A stretch of DNA of 64,000 nt from NCBI GenBank assembly GCA_009911065.1, contig QXWR01000023.1, positions 1 through 64,000 of the forward strand, given 5' to 3'. Below, piece after piece: positions 44,134-53,926 of the stretch (positions within the stretch are counted from its first letter, which is position 1; the number at the start of each line of letters is the position of its first letter). Position numbers and translations under genes: made by a program. The notes beneath the pieces were generated by a model. It saw only the letters and a program-made list of their open reading frames with translations. It made no database searches and was not told the DNA's origin. Source of the DNA: Clostridiaceae bacterium (GTDB taxonomy: Bacteria; Bacillota; Clostridia; Lachnospirales; Lachnospiraceae).

Positions 44134-47100
44134 ATGAATACCATCCACCGTGATATTTTCAAAGCAATTCATGAGGGAAAATGGATGACCATTGAGTACC
44201 GCAACCGGCAGGAGCAGGTGACTCGGTATTGGATTAGCATTCTTGATTTGAATATTGCCCGAAGAACCTTAAAAGTGGAGGGATTTCATCTGGGAAAATA
44301 TACTCTGGAACAATACGACCGGATTTACATGGATTCGATTTTGTCTTCCAGCGTTTTGGACGGCTCTTACTGCCAGATTAATTGGAAGCTGGTGGAGGAT
44401 ATTCATGATCACCCCTGGAAATACAAGGATTTATTTGATCAGGTGGCCAACTTAAAAGTACTGGACTATCTGGAACACTGTAGCAAAATGGATGCTGTAC
44501 CGTACCGGAAGGATTTTGCACTGGTTCGTTATTTGGACCGGGAAAGTTTTTCTGGAAAGACCTATCCTTTGGGGGAGGAGCAGTTTCAGAAGATTGTCCA
44601 GGCATTTCAATACAAAGCGGAAAAGGAGATTTCGTTGTCGGACGCTTCGGGAGAAAGGCATCTGACCATTCAGAGTCTTGCCATGAACGTGATGAGCATT
44701 CATACCTTTCAAGGACTGTATGTGCTGGCATACCGAAAGTTAAATCTGGATGTGCGGCAGCGGTGTCTTCGCCCGGACGAGGATATTACCATCTGTACGG
44801 AGTTTGCGGTAAACGGAAAAAAAGAAAGCATCCGGCGTTATCTGGACGGGGAAGACTATGAACTTTTGCAGGATTTTGAGGCAAACCAGGAGAAAATAAA
44901 GGATGTCATCACCTGTCACAGCCGGGGAAATATGGGCGTGGATGATATGCCGTATATCATTGGTCTTGGAATGGATGTGGCTCTGGATTTGCGCAGGGAG
45001 TACAATGCCATTTTGGAAATGTACCAGAAAGGGGAGGTGACAGCGCCAATCCAGGCATTTTTCGGAGACCTTTTGGAACGGCCAAGAAGCCGGCGGATGG
45101 TTCCCATCACCTTGTTGGATCATAAGGTAAACTTAGATCAGCTTCTTGCCATTAACCATGCTATGAAATACCCTTTGGCTTATGTTCAGGGTCCGCCGGG
45201 AACCGGAAAGACAAATACCATTATCCACACCATTATCACGGCGTTTTTTAACAAAAAGACGTTGCTGTTTGTGGCATACAACAACCATCCCATTGACGGA
45301 GTGGTTCAAAAGCTAAGCCGTCTGACTTATCAGGGCAGGCGGATTCCTTTTCCGGTGATTCGCCTTGGGAATACGGGAAAGCTGCGGCAGGCATTGTCGG
45401 TTATGGAAGAGCTGTATGAAGAAACAAGAGATATTCCGGTATATGACCGGACTTTAGACCGGAACCGGGACAGGCAAAGCCAACAAATGAAACATTTAGC
45501 TGAGCTTTTGCGCCGATATGAAGATGTGCTGGACTTAAAAGAGCGCAGTGAGACCATTGGAAGGCTTTTGGAGTACAGCCGCGGGCGCAGCCGTTCCATG
45601 CAGATGCTGCCCTTTGAGACGGATTTGGGCGGACGGCAGCTGCAGCAGGTAAACCGTCAGCTGGAAAAGCTGGGACAGATCACCGATAAGGATGCGTTGG
45701 CTCTGATGACTGAGGATGTGGAAGAGCTGAAAAAATATCTCTATTATGCTTCTGTTAAGTGCATTCGCCAGCTGGATGAGCCGACAGGACAGAGGCTGAA
45801 GGAGATTCTGTTTATGGGAGATAATGAAGAGCGTCTTAGTGAGTTTTCCCGGTATTTAAAGGATGGGGAAAATGTACGACGTCTTTTGCAGATCTTTCCG
45901 GTTGTGGCCACCACCTGTATTTCGGCAGGACGGCTGGGAAGCCCAGAGCCTTACTTTGACATGACGATCATGGATGAGTCCAGTCAGTGCAATACAGCCA
46001 TTGGGCTGGTTCCGGTAATTCGGGGGAAAAATCTGATGTTAGTGGGAGACCCTCAGCAGTTAAGTCCCGTCATTTTGCTGGATGAGATTTCCAACCAGCG
46101 CTTAAGGGGAAAGTATAAAGTTCCAAAAGAATATGACTACCGAAAAAATTCACTTTATAAGACGTTTCTCGCCTGCGATTCAGTCAGCGATGAAGTGTTA
46201 TTGCGTTTTCATTACCGGTGCAGCCCAAAGATCATTGATTTTAACAACAAAAAATACTACAATTCCAAATTGAAAATTCAGTCAGAAAGCACTCAGGAAG
46301 AGCCGCTTGTTTACATTGATGTAAAAGACGGCAGAACCGGTCAGAGAAATGTGGCTCCGGCAGAGGTGGAGGCTGTTTTGCAGTATGCCATGGAGCACAA
46401 GGATAAATCCATTGGGGTCATTACGCCATTTGTAAATCAGAAAAATGCCATTGAAAAGGGTCTGGCTAGATGGGGATTAGGCAATGTGGCCTGTGGGACG
46501 GTCCATGCTTTTCAGGGAGACGAAAAGGATGTAGTTTTGTTTTCCACGGCCCTTACGGATGAAACTTATGAGGGAACGTATGGATGGTTGAAAAACAATA
46601 AAGAGTTGATTAATGTTGCGACCTCTCGTGCCAGAGATCAGCTGGTGGTGTTGGGAAACGGCCGGAATCTGGAACGGCTTCACAGACAGGAAGGAGAAGA
46701 TGATCTCTATGATCTGATCCGGTACGTAAAGTCCAACGGCACGTCCCAGGTTGCCTCCAAAGAAGTAGATTCCAGAGCTTTGGGGATTAAGCCATTTTCA
46801 GCAGCCATAGAAGAAGCCTTTCTGCAAAACTTGAACCATGCCCTGGAAAACATCTGGCTGTCTCAAAACCGGTTTTTTGTGGAAAAGAAGGTGGAGGTTT
46901 TACAGGTTCTTGGGGAGGAGGACAAAGACGGCCTGTTTTATTCGGGAAAATTCGATTTTGTGGTGTATGAATGGCAGGGAAATAGGCAAGCTGGACTGAA
47001 AACTCCTGTGCTGGCAGTAGAGCTGGACAAAAAAGAGCATTTTGAGGAAAAGATGATGTCAGAGCTGGACAAAAAGAAGCAAAAGATCTGTCAGACCCAT

Positions 47101-47193
47101 AAGATAGAGCTGATTCGGGTGGAAAACTGCTATGCCAGACGGTATCAGCACATTAAAGGAATTTTGGAAGCATATTTTAAAATACGTCATTAA
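44134..47193 (+). CDS. SF1 DNA/RNA helicase with C-terminal nuclease-like domain
   Basis: A 1019-residue protein. The N-terminal 340 residues are an unassigned part with WYL-like beginnings (GKWMTIEYRNRQEQVTRYWI). Then come SF1 motifs in order: AYVQGPPGTGKTNTIIHTII (I), TIMDESSQCNTAIGLVPVI (II), MLVGDPQQLSPVI (III), VLLRFHYRCSPKIIDF (IV), GTVHAFQGDEKDVVLFSTAL (V), INVATSRARDQLVVLG (VI). This is Upf1-like SF1B architecture. Residues of about 935-1010 (FDFVVYEWQG, VLAVELDKKEHFEE, KIELIRVEN) look like a VSR/DUF2726-type PD-(D/E)XK domain. AAGGAG precedes the ATG. It probably works in DNA repair or defence with SbcCD. Confidence 0.85.
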   Translation: MNTIHRDIFKAIHEGKWMTIEYRNRQEQVTRYWISILDLNIARRTLKVEGFHLGKYTLEQYDRIYMDSILSSSVLDGSYCQINWKLVEDIHDHPWKYKDLFDQVANLKVLDYLEHCSKMDAVPYRKDFALVRYLDRESFSGKTYPLGEEQFQKIVQAFQYKAEKEISLSDASGERHLTIQSLAMNVMSIHTFQGLYVLAYRKLNLDVRQRCLRPDEDITICTEFAVNGKKESIRRYLDGEDYELLQDFEANQEKIKDVITCHSRGNMGVDDMPYIIGLGMDVALDLRREYNAILEMYQKGEVTAPIQAFFGDLLERPRSRRMVPITLLDHKVNLDQLLAINHAMKYPLAYVQGPPGTGKTNTIIHTIITAFFNKKTLLFVAYNNHPIDGVVQKLSRLTYQGRRIPFPVIRLGNTGKLRQALSVMEELYEETRDIPVYDRTLDRNRDRQSQQMKHLAELLRRYEDVLDLKERSETIGRLLEYSRGRSRSMQMLPFETDLGGRQLQQVNRQLEKLGQITDKDALALMTEDVEELKKYLYYASVKCIRQLDEPTGQRLKEILFMGDNEERLSEFSRYLKDGENVRRLLQIFPVVATTCISAGRLGSPEPYFDMTIMDESSQCNTAIGLVPVIRGKNLMLVGDPQQLSPVILLDEISNQRLRGKYKVPKEYDYRKNSLYKTFLACDSVSDEVLLRFHYRCSPKIIDFNNKKYYNSKLKIQSESTQEEPLVYIDVKDGRTGQRNVAPAEVEAVLQYAMEHKDKSIGVITPFVNQKNAIEKGLARWGLGNVACGTVHAFQGDEKDVVLFSTALTDETYEGTYGWLKNNKELINVATSRARDQLVVLGNGRNLERLHRQEGEDDLYDLIRYVKSNGTSQVASKEVDSRALGIKPFSAAIEEAFLQNLNHALENIWLSQNRFFVEKKVEVLQVLGEEDKDGLFYSGKFDFVVYEWQGNRQAGLKTPVLAVELDKKEHFEEKMMSELDKKKQKICQTHKIELIRVENCYARRYQHIKGILEAYFKIRH

Positions 47194-47201
47194 AATTTTT
47201 A

Positions 47202-47230
47202 TTGTTTTATCTTATATTTGCGTTTATAAT
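47202..47230 (+). promoter_or_regulatory. Promoter of galE
   Basis: TTGTTT (47202-47207) and TATAAT (47225-47230) with a 17-bp spacer, 52 bp before the galE ATG. Confidence 0.65.
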
Positions 47231-47282
47231 AAAAGGAAAGGTCCAGTGGTAAGGAGGACCCTATGACAAGGAGGAATGAGAC

Positions 47283-48305
47283 ATGGCGACTATTTTAGTT
47301 ACAGGAGGGGCAGGCTATATTGGAAGCCATACCTGCGTGGAGCTTTTGAATGCAGGATATGATGTGGTTGTGGTGGATAATCTGTGCAATTCCTGCAAGG
47401 AATCTTTAAAGCGGGTGGAGGAGATTACCGGAAAGAGTCTGACTTTCTATGAGGTGGACTTGCTGGACAAGCCGGCTTTGGACCGGGTATTTGACAATGA
47501 GAAAATTGACGGAGTCATCCATTTTGCCGGATTAAAGGCAGTGGGAGAGTCTGTGTACAAGCCGCTGGAGTACTATCACAACAACATTACCGGAACTTTG
47601 ATTCTCTGCGATTCCATGAGGAACCATGGGGTAAAGAGCATTGTGTTTAGTTCCTCTGCCACCGTTTACGGAGATCCGGCATTTATTCCCATTACCGAAG
47701 AGTGTCCCAAAGGAGAGATTACCAATCCATACGGACGCACCAAGGGAATGCTGGAGCAGATTCTTACAGACCTGCATACTGCAGATCCGGAGTGGAAGGT
47801 CATGCTGCTTCGGTACTTCAATCCCATCGGCGCACACAAGACCGGAAGAATCGGAGAGAATCCAAAGGGTATCCCCAACAACCTTCTGCCTTATATTACC
47901 CAGGTGGCAGTAGGAAAGCTGGTATGTCTTGGAGTGTTCGGCAACGATTACGACACACCGGACGGCACCTGTGTGCGGGATTATATCCATGTAGTTGATC
48001 TGGCAGACGGCCATGTGAAGGCTCTCAATAAGATGGCAGGAGAAAGCGGCGGCGTCTGGATCTATAATCTGGGTACTGGTACTGGATACAGCGTGCTGGA
48101 TGTGATTCATGCATTTGAGGAAGCCAATGATTTAAAGATCAACTATGTGTTTAAAGACCGCCGTGCAGGAGATATTCCGGCCTGCTATGCAGATCCGGCC
48201 AAGGCGGAGAAAGAGCTGGGCTGGAAGGCCCAATATGGCATTCGGGAGATGTGTGAAGACTCCTGGAGATGGCAGAAGAATAATCCAAGCGGATACGAAG
48301 AATAG
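47283..48305 (+). CDS. galE: UDP-glucose 4-epimerase
   Basis: A 340-residue short-chain dehydrogenase-type enzyme that interconverts UDP-glucose and UDP-galactose with bound NAD. The Rossmann motif is [11 protein letters not shown] at the N-terminus. The catalytic pair is S in [12 protein letters not shown] and Y-x-x-x-K in [29 protein letters not shown] and [20 protein letters not shown] are conserved. The length is normal. AAGGAGG precedes the ATG. It is a single-gene unit with its own promoter and terminator. Confidence 0.97.
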   Translation: MATILVTGGAGYIGSHTCVELLNAGYDVVVVDNLCNSCKESLKRVEEITGKSLTFYEVDLLDKPALDRVFDNEKIDGVIHFAGLKAVGESVYKPLEYYHNNITGTLILCDSMRNHGVKSIVFSSSATVYGDPAFIPITEECPKGEITNPYGRTKGMLEQILTDLHTADPEWKVMLLRYFNPIGAHKTGRIGENPKGIPNNLLPYITQVAVGKLVCLGVFGNDYDTPDGTCVRDYIHVVDLADGHVKALNKMAGESGGVWIYNLGTGTGYSVLDVIHAFEEANDLKINYVFKDRRAGDIPACYADPAKAEKELGWKAQYGIREMCEDSWRWQKNNPSGYEE

Positions 48306-48312
48306 GACGGTT

Positions 48313-48346
48313 TAAAAAAGCCTGCCAGTACATCGGCAGGCTTTTC
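48313..48346. terminator. Bidirectional terminator between galE and the DUF4364 gene
   Basis: AGCCTGCC and GGCAGGCT pair, with A residues before and TTTT after, so the hairpin can stop transcription from both sides. Confidence 0.8.
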
Positions 48347-48368
48347 AAAACACCCTTGGACAAGCTCT

Positions 48369-48896
48369 TTACCCATCGTCCCTCATAAGAGTCCTCATGG
48401 CAAATGCATAGATTTCCTGACTGCGGGTTTCCCAGTGGGAGCACATTAGTTCAGCCTGATCTTTATCCGGGACGGAAAGTTCCAGATTGATCAAAGAACT
48501 GCGGCCTTCCCGCACTTCACAGCGGACGATGTAATCCTGGTTGGTGGATTTGTAGTAGTCAGCCATGGTGCTGACTTCATTACGCATCCGGAAACGATTT
48601 TCCTTCAGATAATTGTCCATATCCTCCACAATGGCAGGAGAGATGTTGCCGCCAAAAAAGCTTAATGTGTCCTCTCCTTCTTTGGTGAGTTCATACCGGG
48701 TACTGTTGTGGGAGGACTCGGCGTGAATCAGGCCGGATTCCTGAAGTTCATTCAGGGCCTGCTGTAAGGTAAAGTAATTGGTATATTCATGCTGAAGGAA
48801 AAATTCCGTCAGCTGTGCATTGGTCAGGGGGAAATTCACCTGCTTTAACATATAAAGATTCATCAATTTGTATAGGGTCATGGGGTCCGATAACAT
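48369..48896 (-). CDS. DUF4364 family protein
   Basis: A 175-residue protein common in Clostridia. The N-terminal 90 residues form a winged-helix pattern (TLYKLMNLYMLKQVNFPLTN, then LQQALNELQESGLIHAESSH, then RYELTKEGEDTLSFF), like PadR or MarR regulators. The rest (YIVRCEVREGRSSLINLELS) is a beta-rich part. A DNA-binding role is likely but not shown. It is read divergently from the DUF5717 operon with 173 bp between starts. Confidence 0.88.
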   Translation of the reverse strand: MLSDPMTLYKLMNLYMLKQVNFPLTNAQLTEFFLQHEYTNYFTLQQALNELQESGLIHAESSHNSTRYELTKEGEDTLSFFGGNISPAIVEDMDNYLKENRFRMRNEVSTMADYYKSTNQDYIVRCEVREGRSSLINLELSVPDKDQAELMCSHWETRSQEIYAFAMRTLMRDDG

Positions 48897-48987
48897 GGCA
48901 TGTCCTCTTCCTGTTATTAAGAATAAACAGCAACCGATTTATAGGGATGCGAAAGCAGCAAAAAGGTTGTATTTAAACTTTTTCTTT

Positions 48988-49016
48988 ATCATACCAATTT
49001 AAACCTTTTAAATCAA
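48988..49016 (-). promoter_or_regulatory. Promoter of the DUF4364 gene
   Basis: On the - strand TTGATT (49011-49016) and TATGAT (48988-48993) are 17 bp apart. A weaker + strand candidate for the DUF5717 operon overlaps it (TTTAAA at 49007, TAAGAT at 49030), so the two may interfere with each other. Confidence 0.55.
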
Positions 49017-49069
49017 GTGAAAATATGCTAAGATAAGATGAAATGACGAAATTTTGAACAGGTGGTACT

Positions 49070-52000
49070 ATGAGAGAAAGAATAAACCGGCTGGCAAAGG
49101 GGGTTGTGGACCCGGAGTCCCTAAGGCTGGTTATTGATCCGGAGGAACTGACGGATACGGTTCATGCCGGAGAAGTGACGAGAAAGATAATAAACGTGGC
49201 AGAGGAAGAAAACCGCTTTATTAAAGGGCTGATCTATTCTTCCAATATCCGTGTCCGCATTGCAAACAACGCATTTGGCGGCGTCCGCAATCGCATTACA
49301 TTCGACATCGACAGCATGTACCTGACCCAGAAGGATGTGATTACGGGTGCCTTTTATCTTGTGACCAGTGCCGGGGAACGAAAAGTGCCGTATTCTTTTT
49401 CCATAGCAGTGGAGGCGTCCGGAAGGACCTTGGAAAACCTGAACACGGCAGAGGATTTTGCAGAACTGGCACGAAAGGATCAGGAGACCGCTTTGCGTCT
49501 TTTTGAGTATCAGGATTTTACAGAAGCGCCGTTTATGCAGGATATTCACATCCGGACCCTATACGAAGGTTTAAGAAGCCGGGGAAACCGGCAGAATCTG
49601 CTGGAAGAATTTCTGGTGGCGTTAAAAGTCAAGGAACCTGTAACATTGGAGGTGGAAAACCGCCGTTTGTCTTTTGAACGCATGGAAAAACCTACAAAGG
49701 AACTGCTGGAAGTTCATGCCAGTACTTGGGGATATGTGCAGTTTCAGATTACAGCAGACGGGGATTTTTTAGAGCTTCCAAAGAAAATGTTCGGACCTTC
49801 GGATTTTAAGGATGGAGTGTGTCAGGTAGGATATGTGATAAATCCCGCAAGGCTTCATGGAGGCAGGAATCTGGGAGCATTTCTGGTGGCCACAGTCCGG
49901 GAATCCTTTATGGTGCGGGTGGAGGCCCAGGGGGGAGACGAGGAGTTTCATCTTACTGGGAGCAGAGACCAGGAAAGCCTTGGACGTTATCTAAACCTGA
50001 GGCTTAAATATGAGCTTGGTATGTCAGAGCCTCGTCCGCTGATCAATGAGATGAAGCAGGAAACCGAGTGTATGCGGAGAAAAGACGGAGAGACGCCGCT
50101 TATTCTGCTTTTGCAGGCAGAGCTTGCCGCCATGGAAGGGCAGAAGGACCGGGCAGATGTGCTGTTAGACGGACATCGGGCCGATTTTTCGGACATGCGA
50201 AGAGAACAGCCAGAGCTGTACTGCTTTTATCAATATCTGTTACAGATATTAAACAAAAAAGAAGGACAGAGGGAGAGTGTGATTCGTCTGATCCGACGAT
50301 CTTTGTGGGAGGAAAACCGTCATCCCTATTTGTTCTTTTTGTGGCTGAAGCTTGATCCGGCGGTCAAAGAAAATCCGGCAGAGCTTCTGGACCGGATGAG
50401 AAGGCTGTTTGACAGAGGGTGCTGCAGCCCGTTTTTGTATGCACAGGCGTTTTTGATTTACCGGCAAGATCCCCAGCTGATGCACCGGCTGGGAGGATTT
50501 GAGATTCAGGTGATGATATTTGCCGTGAAAAAAGGGCTTATGAATCAGGAGCTGGCTGGACGGGTATCAGAGCTTTCTGGTACAATCAAGCATTACACCA
50601 AATCCGGCTTGGGCCTTTTGACTGGCCTTTATGAAAAGTATCCCAAGAAACCGTTTTTAAGTGCGGTTTGCGGCATGTTGATAAAAGGGGATTGCCGGGA
50701 GGAAAAATATTTTTCCTGGTATCAGAAAGCATTGGAGACAGGAGTGAGCCTTACTGGGCTTTATGAATATTTTCTCTATTCTGTGCCGGAAAATTATTCT
50801 TATCTGCTGCCCAAGGAAGTCCTTTTGTATTTTTCCTATGAAAAATCCATGGACGATTACAGCCGCTCCATGTTGTACATGAATATATTAAAGTACATGA
50901 AGCCAAATTCAGACCTTTATAAGCAATATGAGCGGGACATTGAGAAATTTACCATGGAACAGCTTCTTGGGGCCAGGGTAAATCAGCGTTTGGTGGTATT
51001 GTACCAACATATGATTTATAAGGAAATGATTGATCAGAAGGTGGCAAGAGTGCTTCCTGCTGTGCTGCGGTCCTGCCGGATTGAGATCAATAATCCCAAT
51101 ATTAAATATGTGGTGGTTTGTTATGAGGAGCTGGAGGAGGAGGATGCCTTTCTTGTGAAAGACGGCGCCGCCTATGTGCCTCTTTTCCGGGAACATTCGG
51201 TGATTTTGTTTCAGGATAGTTATGGCAACCGGTTTGCCAACATTGCTTATGAAAAGGTTCCTGCCATGGAAAAAGATAACGTGCAGGAACTGGAAGAACA
51301 GTGCTATGAAGTGTATCCCCGCCATGAAATGCTACGAATGCAGGAGTGCGGTGAGATTGTAGAGCAAGGCATATCCGGAGATGGGGAGCTGATGACTCTG
51401 GAACGGATTTTGTCAGACATGAAGCTTAAATCTCTTTATAAAAAACGGATTCTGGATCGGATTATTGAGTATTATCAGAACCGGTCAGAGACCGAAGGAA
51501 TCGGGACAACTGGGGGCGGGGAATATTTTCTTAGCCTGAACATGGAGCGGTTATCCCGTCTGGAGAGAGCTGGGGTATGCGAGACTCTGATTCAACAGGA
51601 TTATATGAAAGAAGCATGGATTCGGATTCGCCGGTATGGGGCTGAAGACGTGAAGAGTCAGAGACTTTTAAAGCTGTGCAGCCGGATGATTGTGCAGCAT
51701 CAGCCCGATGAGGATGAAGCGTTGCTTCTTCTTTCCTGTGATTTGTTTTCAAAAGGGAAATATGATGGAGTGGTGCTGGATTATCTGTGCCAATATTTTA
51801 ACGGTTCAGCCAAGCAGATGTTTCGGATTTTGAATCAGGCAGTGCGGGAGCGGGTGGAGGTGTATGACCTGCCGGAGAGGCTTCTGGCCCAGCAGCTTTT
51901 TACCGGGGAGACGGACCGGATGGACCCAGTGTTTGATTGGTACGTTGCTGGGAAGAAAACCGGAGAAAATCTGATAAAAGCGTATTTTACCATGAAGTCA

Positions 52001-52645
52001 TCGGAATATTTTCTGAAAGGTCAGCCAGCCAAGGACCGGGTATTTGAATATCTGGAAGGGGCTGTTCAGGGAATCAAAGATTTGGACAAGGTGCCTACGG
52101 TATATCTGTTAGCGCTGTCCCGTTATTATTCCACCCTTCCGCTGTTGGAGGGAGACCGTCAAAAGCTTTGCGCGGCCATTGTGGAACAGCTGCTGGCAGA
52201 GGAGAGAGTGTTCTCCTGGTTTAAGGATTTAGGGAAATGGGTTCCTATGCCGGATTCGGTTATGGAACAGGTGATTGTGGAGTATCAGGGAAGCCGGGAC
52301 GATAAGCCGGCTTTGCAGGTGCGGATTCTTCCAGAGGAGGAAGATTATCACTGGGAGGAAATGCGTCGGGTGTATTCTGGGATTTTTGTGCGGCAGAAAG
52401 TGCTGTTTGAAGGGGAGATTCTGGAGTACAGGGTCTACGAGAAACAGGAAGAAAAACTGACTCTGGTGAGAGAGGGAAGCATTTCCTGGGAGCCAGACAG
52501 AGAGAAGCAGGAAGGAAGCCGTTTTTCGGCTTTAAATGAAATGGGACTTTGCCTTGCCCTTAAGGAAGAAGAAGCCCTGAAGGGAAAAATGTTAAAGTAC
52601 ATAGAAGACAGCGCAGTAATGGAGGAACTGTTCCAGGTTATGTAA
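49070..52645 (+). CDS. DUF5717 family protein, large
   Basis: A 1191-residue cytoplasmic protein found in Lachnospiraceae. Roughly the first 300 residues are strand-rich, with two similar beta-sandwich-like units (LRLVIDPEELTDTVHAGEVT and VYISSN-type segments; then LLEVHASTWGYVQFQITADG). From about residue 330 on it is helical, with TPR-like units (LILLLQAELAAMEGQKDRAD, FLFWLKLDPAVKENPAELLD). No enzyme motif was seen. GTGGTACT precedes the ATG. It starts a three-gene operon with the DUF5716 and TPR genes. Confidence 0.85.
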   Translation: MRERINRLAKGVVDPESLRLVIDPEELTDTVHAGEVTRKIINVAEEENRFIKGLIYSSNIRVRIANNAFGGVRNRITFDIDSMYLTQKDVITGAFYLVTSAGERKVPYSFSIAVEASGRTLENLNTAEDFAELARKDQETALRLFEYQDFTEAPFMQDIHIRTLYEGLRSRGNRQNLLEEFLVALKVKEPVTLEVENRRLSFERMEKPTKELLEVHASTWGYVQFQITADGDFLELPKKMFGPSDFKDGVCQVGYVINPARLHGGRNLGAFLVATVRESFMVRVEAQGGDEEFHLTGSRDQESLGRYLNLRLKYELGMSEPRPLINEMKQETECMRRKDGETPLILLLQAELAAMEGQKDRADVLLDGHRADFSDMRREQPELYCFYQYLLQILNKKEGQRESVIRLIRRSLWEENRHPYLFFLWLKLDPAVKENPAELLDRMRRLFDRGCCSPFLYAQAFLIYRQDPQLMHRLGGFEIQVMIFAVKKGLMNQELAGRVSELSGTIKHYTKSGLGLLTGLYEKYPKKPFLSAVCGMLIKGDCREEKYFSWYQKALETGVSLTGLYEYFLYSVPENYSYLLPKEVLLYFSYEKSMDDYSRSMLYMNILKYMKPNSDLYKQYERDIEKFTMEQLLGARVNQRLVVLYQHMIYKEMIDQKVARVLPAVLRSCRIEINNPNIKYVVVCYEELEEEDAFLVKDGAAYVPLFREHSVILFQDSYGNRFANIAYEKVPAMEKDNVQELEEQCYEVYPRHEMLRMQECGEIVEQGISGDGELMTLERILSDMKLKSLYKKRILDRIIEYYQNRSETEGIGTTGGGEYFLSLNMERLSRLERAGVCETLIQQDYMKEAWIRIRRYGAEDVKSQRLLKLCSRMIVQHQPDEDEALLLLSCDLFSKGKYDGVVLDYLCQYFNGSAKQMFRILNQAVRERVEVYDLPERLLAQQLFTGETDRMDPVFDWYVAGKKTGENLIKAYFTMKSSEYFLKGQPAKDRVFEYLEGAVQGIKDLDKVPTVYLLALSRYYSTLPLLEGDRQKLCAAIVEQLLAEERVFSWFKDLGKWVPMPDSVMEQVIVEYQGSRDDKPALQVRILPEEEDYHWEEMRRVYSGIFVRQKVLFEGEILEYRVYEKQEEKLTLVREGSISWEPDREKQEGSRFSALNEMGLCLALKEEEALKGKMLKYIEDSAVMEELFQVM

Positions 52646-52702
52646 AAGAAAGGGTACATGCCAGAGGGGAACAGAGGACAGAATGGAAAGAGGGAGGAAT
52701 CT

Positions 52703-53926
52703 ATGGACGGACTTTTGGTAGGAGTGGATTTGTGTGACGAATATACTCAGATCCATTGCCCGGACGAGGAGAAGACGTGGACGATTCCCACAGTGATTTG
52801 CCGGAATAAATATGCGGATGAGTGGTATGTAGGGGAGGAAGCTTTTGCCCACACGCTGAAAGGGGACGGCATCATTGTGGACAAGTTGCTGAACCTGGCA
52901 TTGCGGGATGGAACAGCTACTTTGGGGGATGTGCGTTACGGGGGAAAGGAACTTTTGCAGCTTTATCTGGAGCGGGTGCTTCAGCTGCCCAAAGAAGAAT
53001 ATAAAGAGAATGAAATTTTAAGACTGGTGTTTGCGGTGAAAAAGCTGGAACCCCGGATGAATACAATGCTTCGGGACTGTGGGGGAAAGCTGGGAATTTT
53101 GCCAGACCAGGTGCAGGTGATCAGTCATTCGGAAGGATTTATTTACTATATATTGAGCCAGAAAAAGGAAATCTGGAATAATACAGTGGGAATGTTTGAT
53201 TTATCAGAAGTAGGATTGCGGTACTATGAGATGAAGGTACAGCGGGGAATGAAGAAAATTACTGTGGTGGCAGAGTATGAGAATCTGGAAGAGGGATTTA
53301 ATTTGGATATTTTAAAGACCACTTCCGGAAGCCGGCTGGCAGACCGGATTCTTACGTCCTGTGCAGAACGTATTATGGCCAGGAAATCGTATTCAACGAT
53401 TTTTTTAACCGGAAAAGGTTTTACCAGCCAGCACTGGGCGGCGGGACTGATGAAATTTTTGTGCAACAAGCGCAAAGTTTTTATGGAGCAGGGGCTGTTT
53501 GCTCAGGGGGCGGCATGTCGGGCCGCAGAGGATGCACAAGGAAGAGAGACCCCGGCGTTTACTTGTATCTGTGACGGCAGATTAAAAACCACGGTGTCCA
53601 TGAACGTTCTTCACCGGGGACAGGAGACCAATGTGACGGTGGCAGCTGCGGGAGACTGCTGGTATGACCGGGTTTCGGTGATTGATGTGATTCCGGACCG
53701 TCAGGATTCCGTAGATTTTGAAGTGAGTTCTGTGGACTCAAAAAATAAAAAGAAGATTTCCATTCCTTTGGAAGGATTTCCCCAACGGCCGGATCGAACT
53801 ACGCGGGTACAAATCCGGGTGTTGTTTTTAGACGAGAGAACCATGGAAGTGACCCTTCAGGACAGGGGGTTTGGAGAATTGTTTCCAACTTCCGGTATGC
53901 AGATCAAACAAGAGGTTATGCTATGA
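52703..53926 (+). CDS. DUF5716 family protein, actin/Hsp70-like ATPase fold
   Basis: A 407-residue protein. LLVGVDLCDEYTQIHC matches the phosphate-1 loop of the actin/Hsp70 fold, TVGMFDLSEVGLRYYEM the phosphate-2 loop, and STIFLTGKGFTSQHWA the adenosine loop. After residue 290 a strand-rich part (LKTTVSMNVLHRGQETNVTV, RTTRVQIRVLFLDERTMEVT) recalls the Hsp70 substrate-binding sandwich. The family is named DUF5716; the Hsp70-like reading is inferred from these motifs. The ATG follows GAGGGAGG; the longer reading from 52658 is less likely. Its stop overlaps the next start (ATGA). Confidence 0.82.
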   Translation: MDGLLVGVDLCDEYTQIHCPDEEKTWTIPTVICRNKYADEWYVGEEAFAHTLKGDGIIVDKLLNLALRDGTATLGDVRYGGKELLQLYLERVLQLPKEEYKENEILRLVFAVKKLEPRMNTMLRDCGGKLGILPDQVQVISHSEGFIYYILSQKKEIWNNTVGMFDLSEVGLRYYEMKVQRGMKKITVVAEYENLEEGFNLDILKTTSGSRLADRILTSCAERIMARKSYSTIFLTGKGFTSQHWAAGLMKFLCNKRKVFMEQGLFAQGAACRAAEDAQGRETPAFTCICDGRLKTTVSMNVLHRGQETNVTVAAAGDCWYDRVSVIDVIPDRQDSVDFEVSSVDSKNKKKISIPLEGFPQRPDRTTRVQIRVLFLDERTMEVTLQDRGFGELFPTSGMQIKQEVML

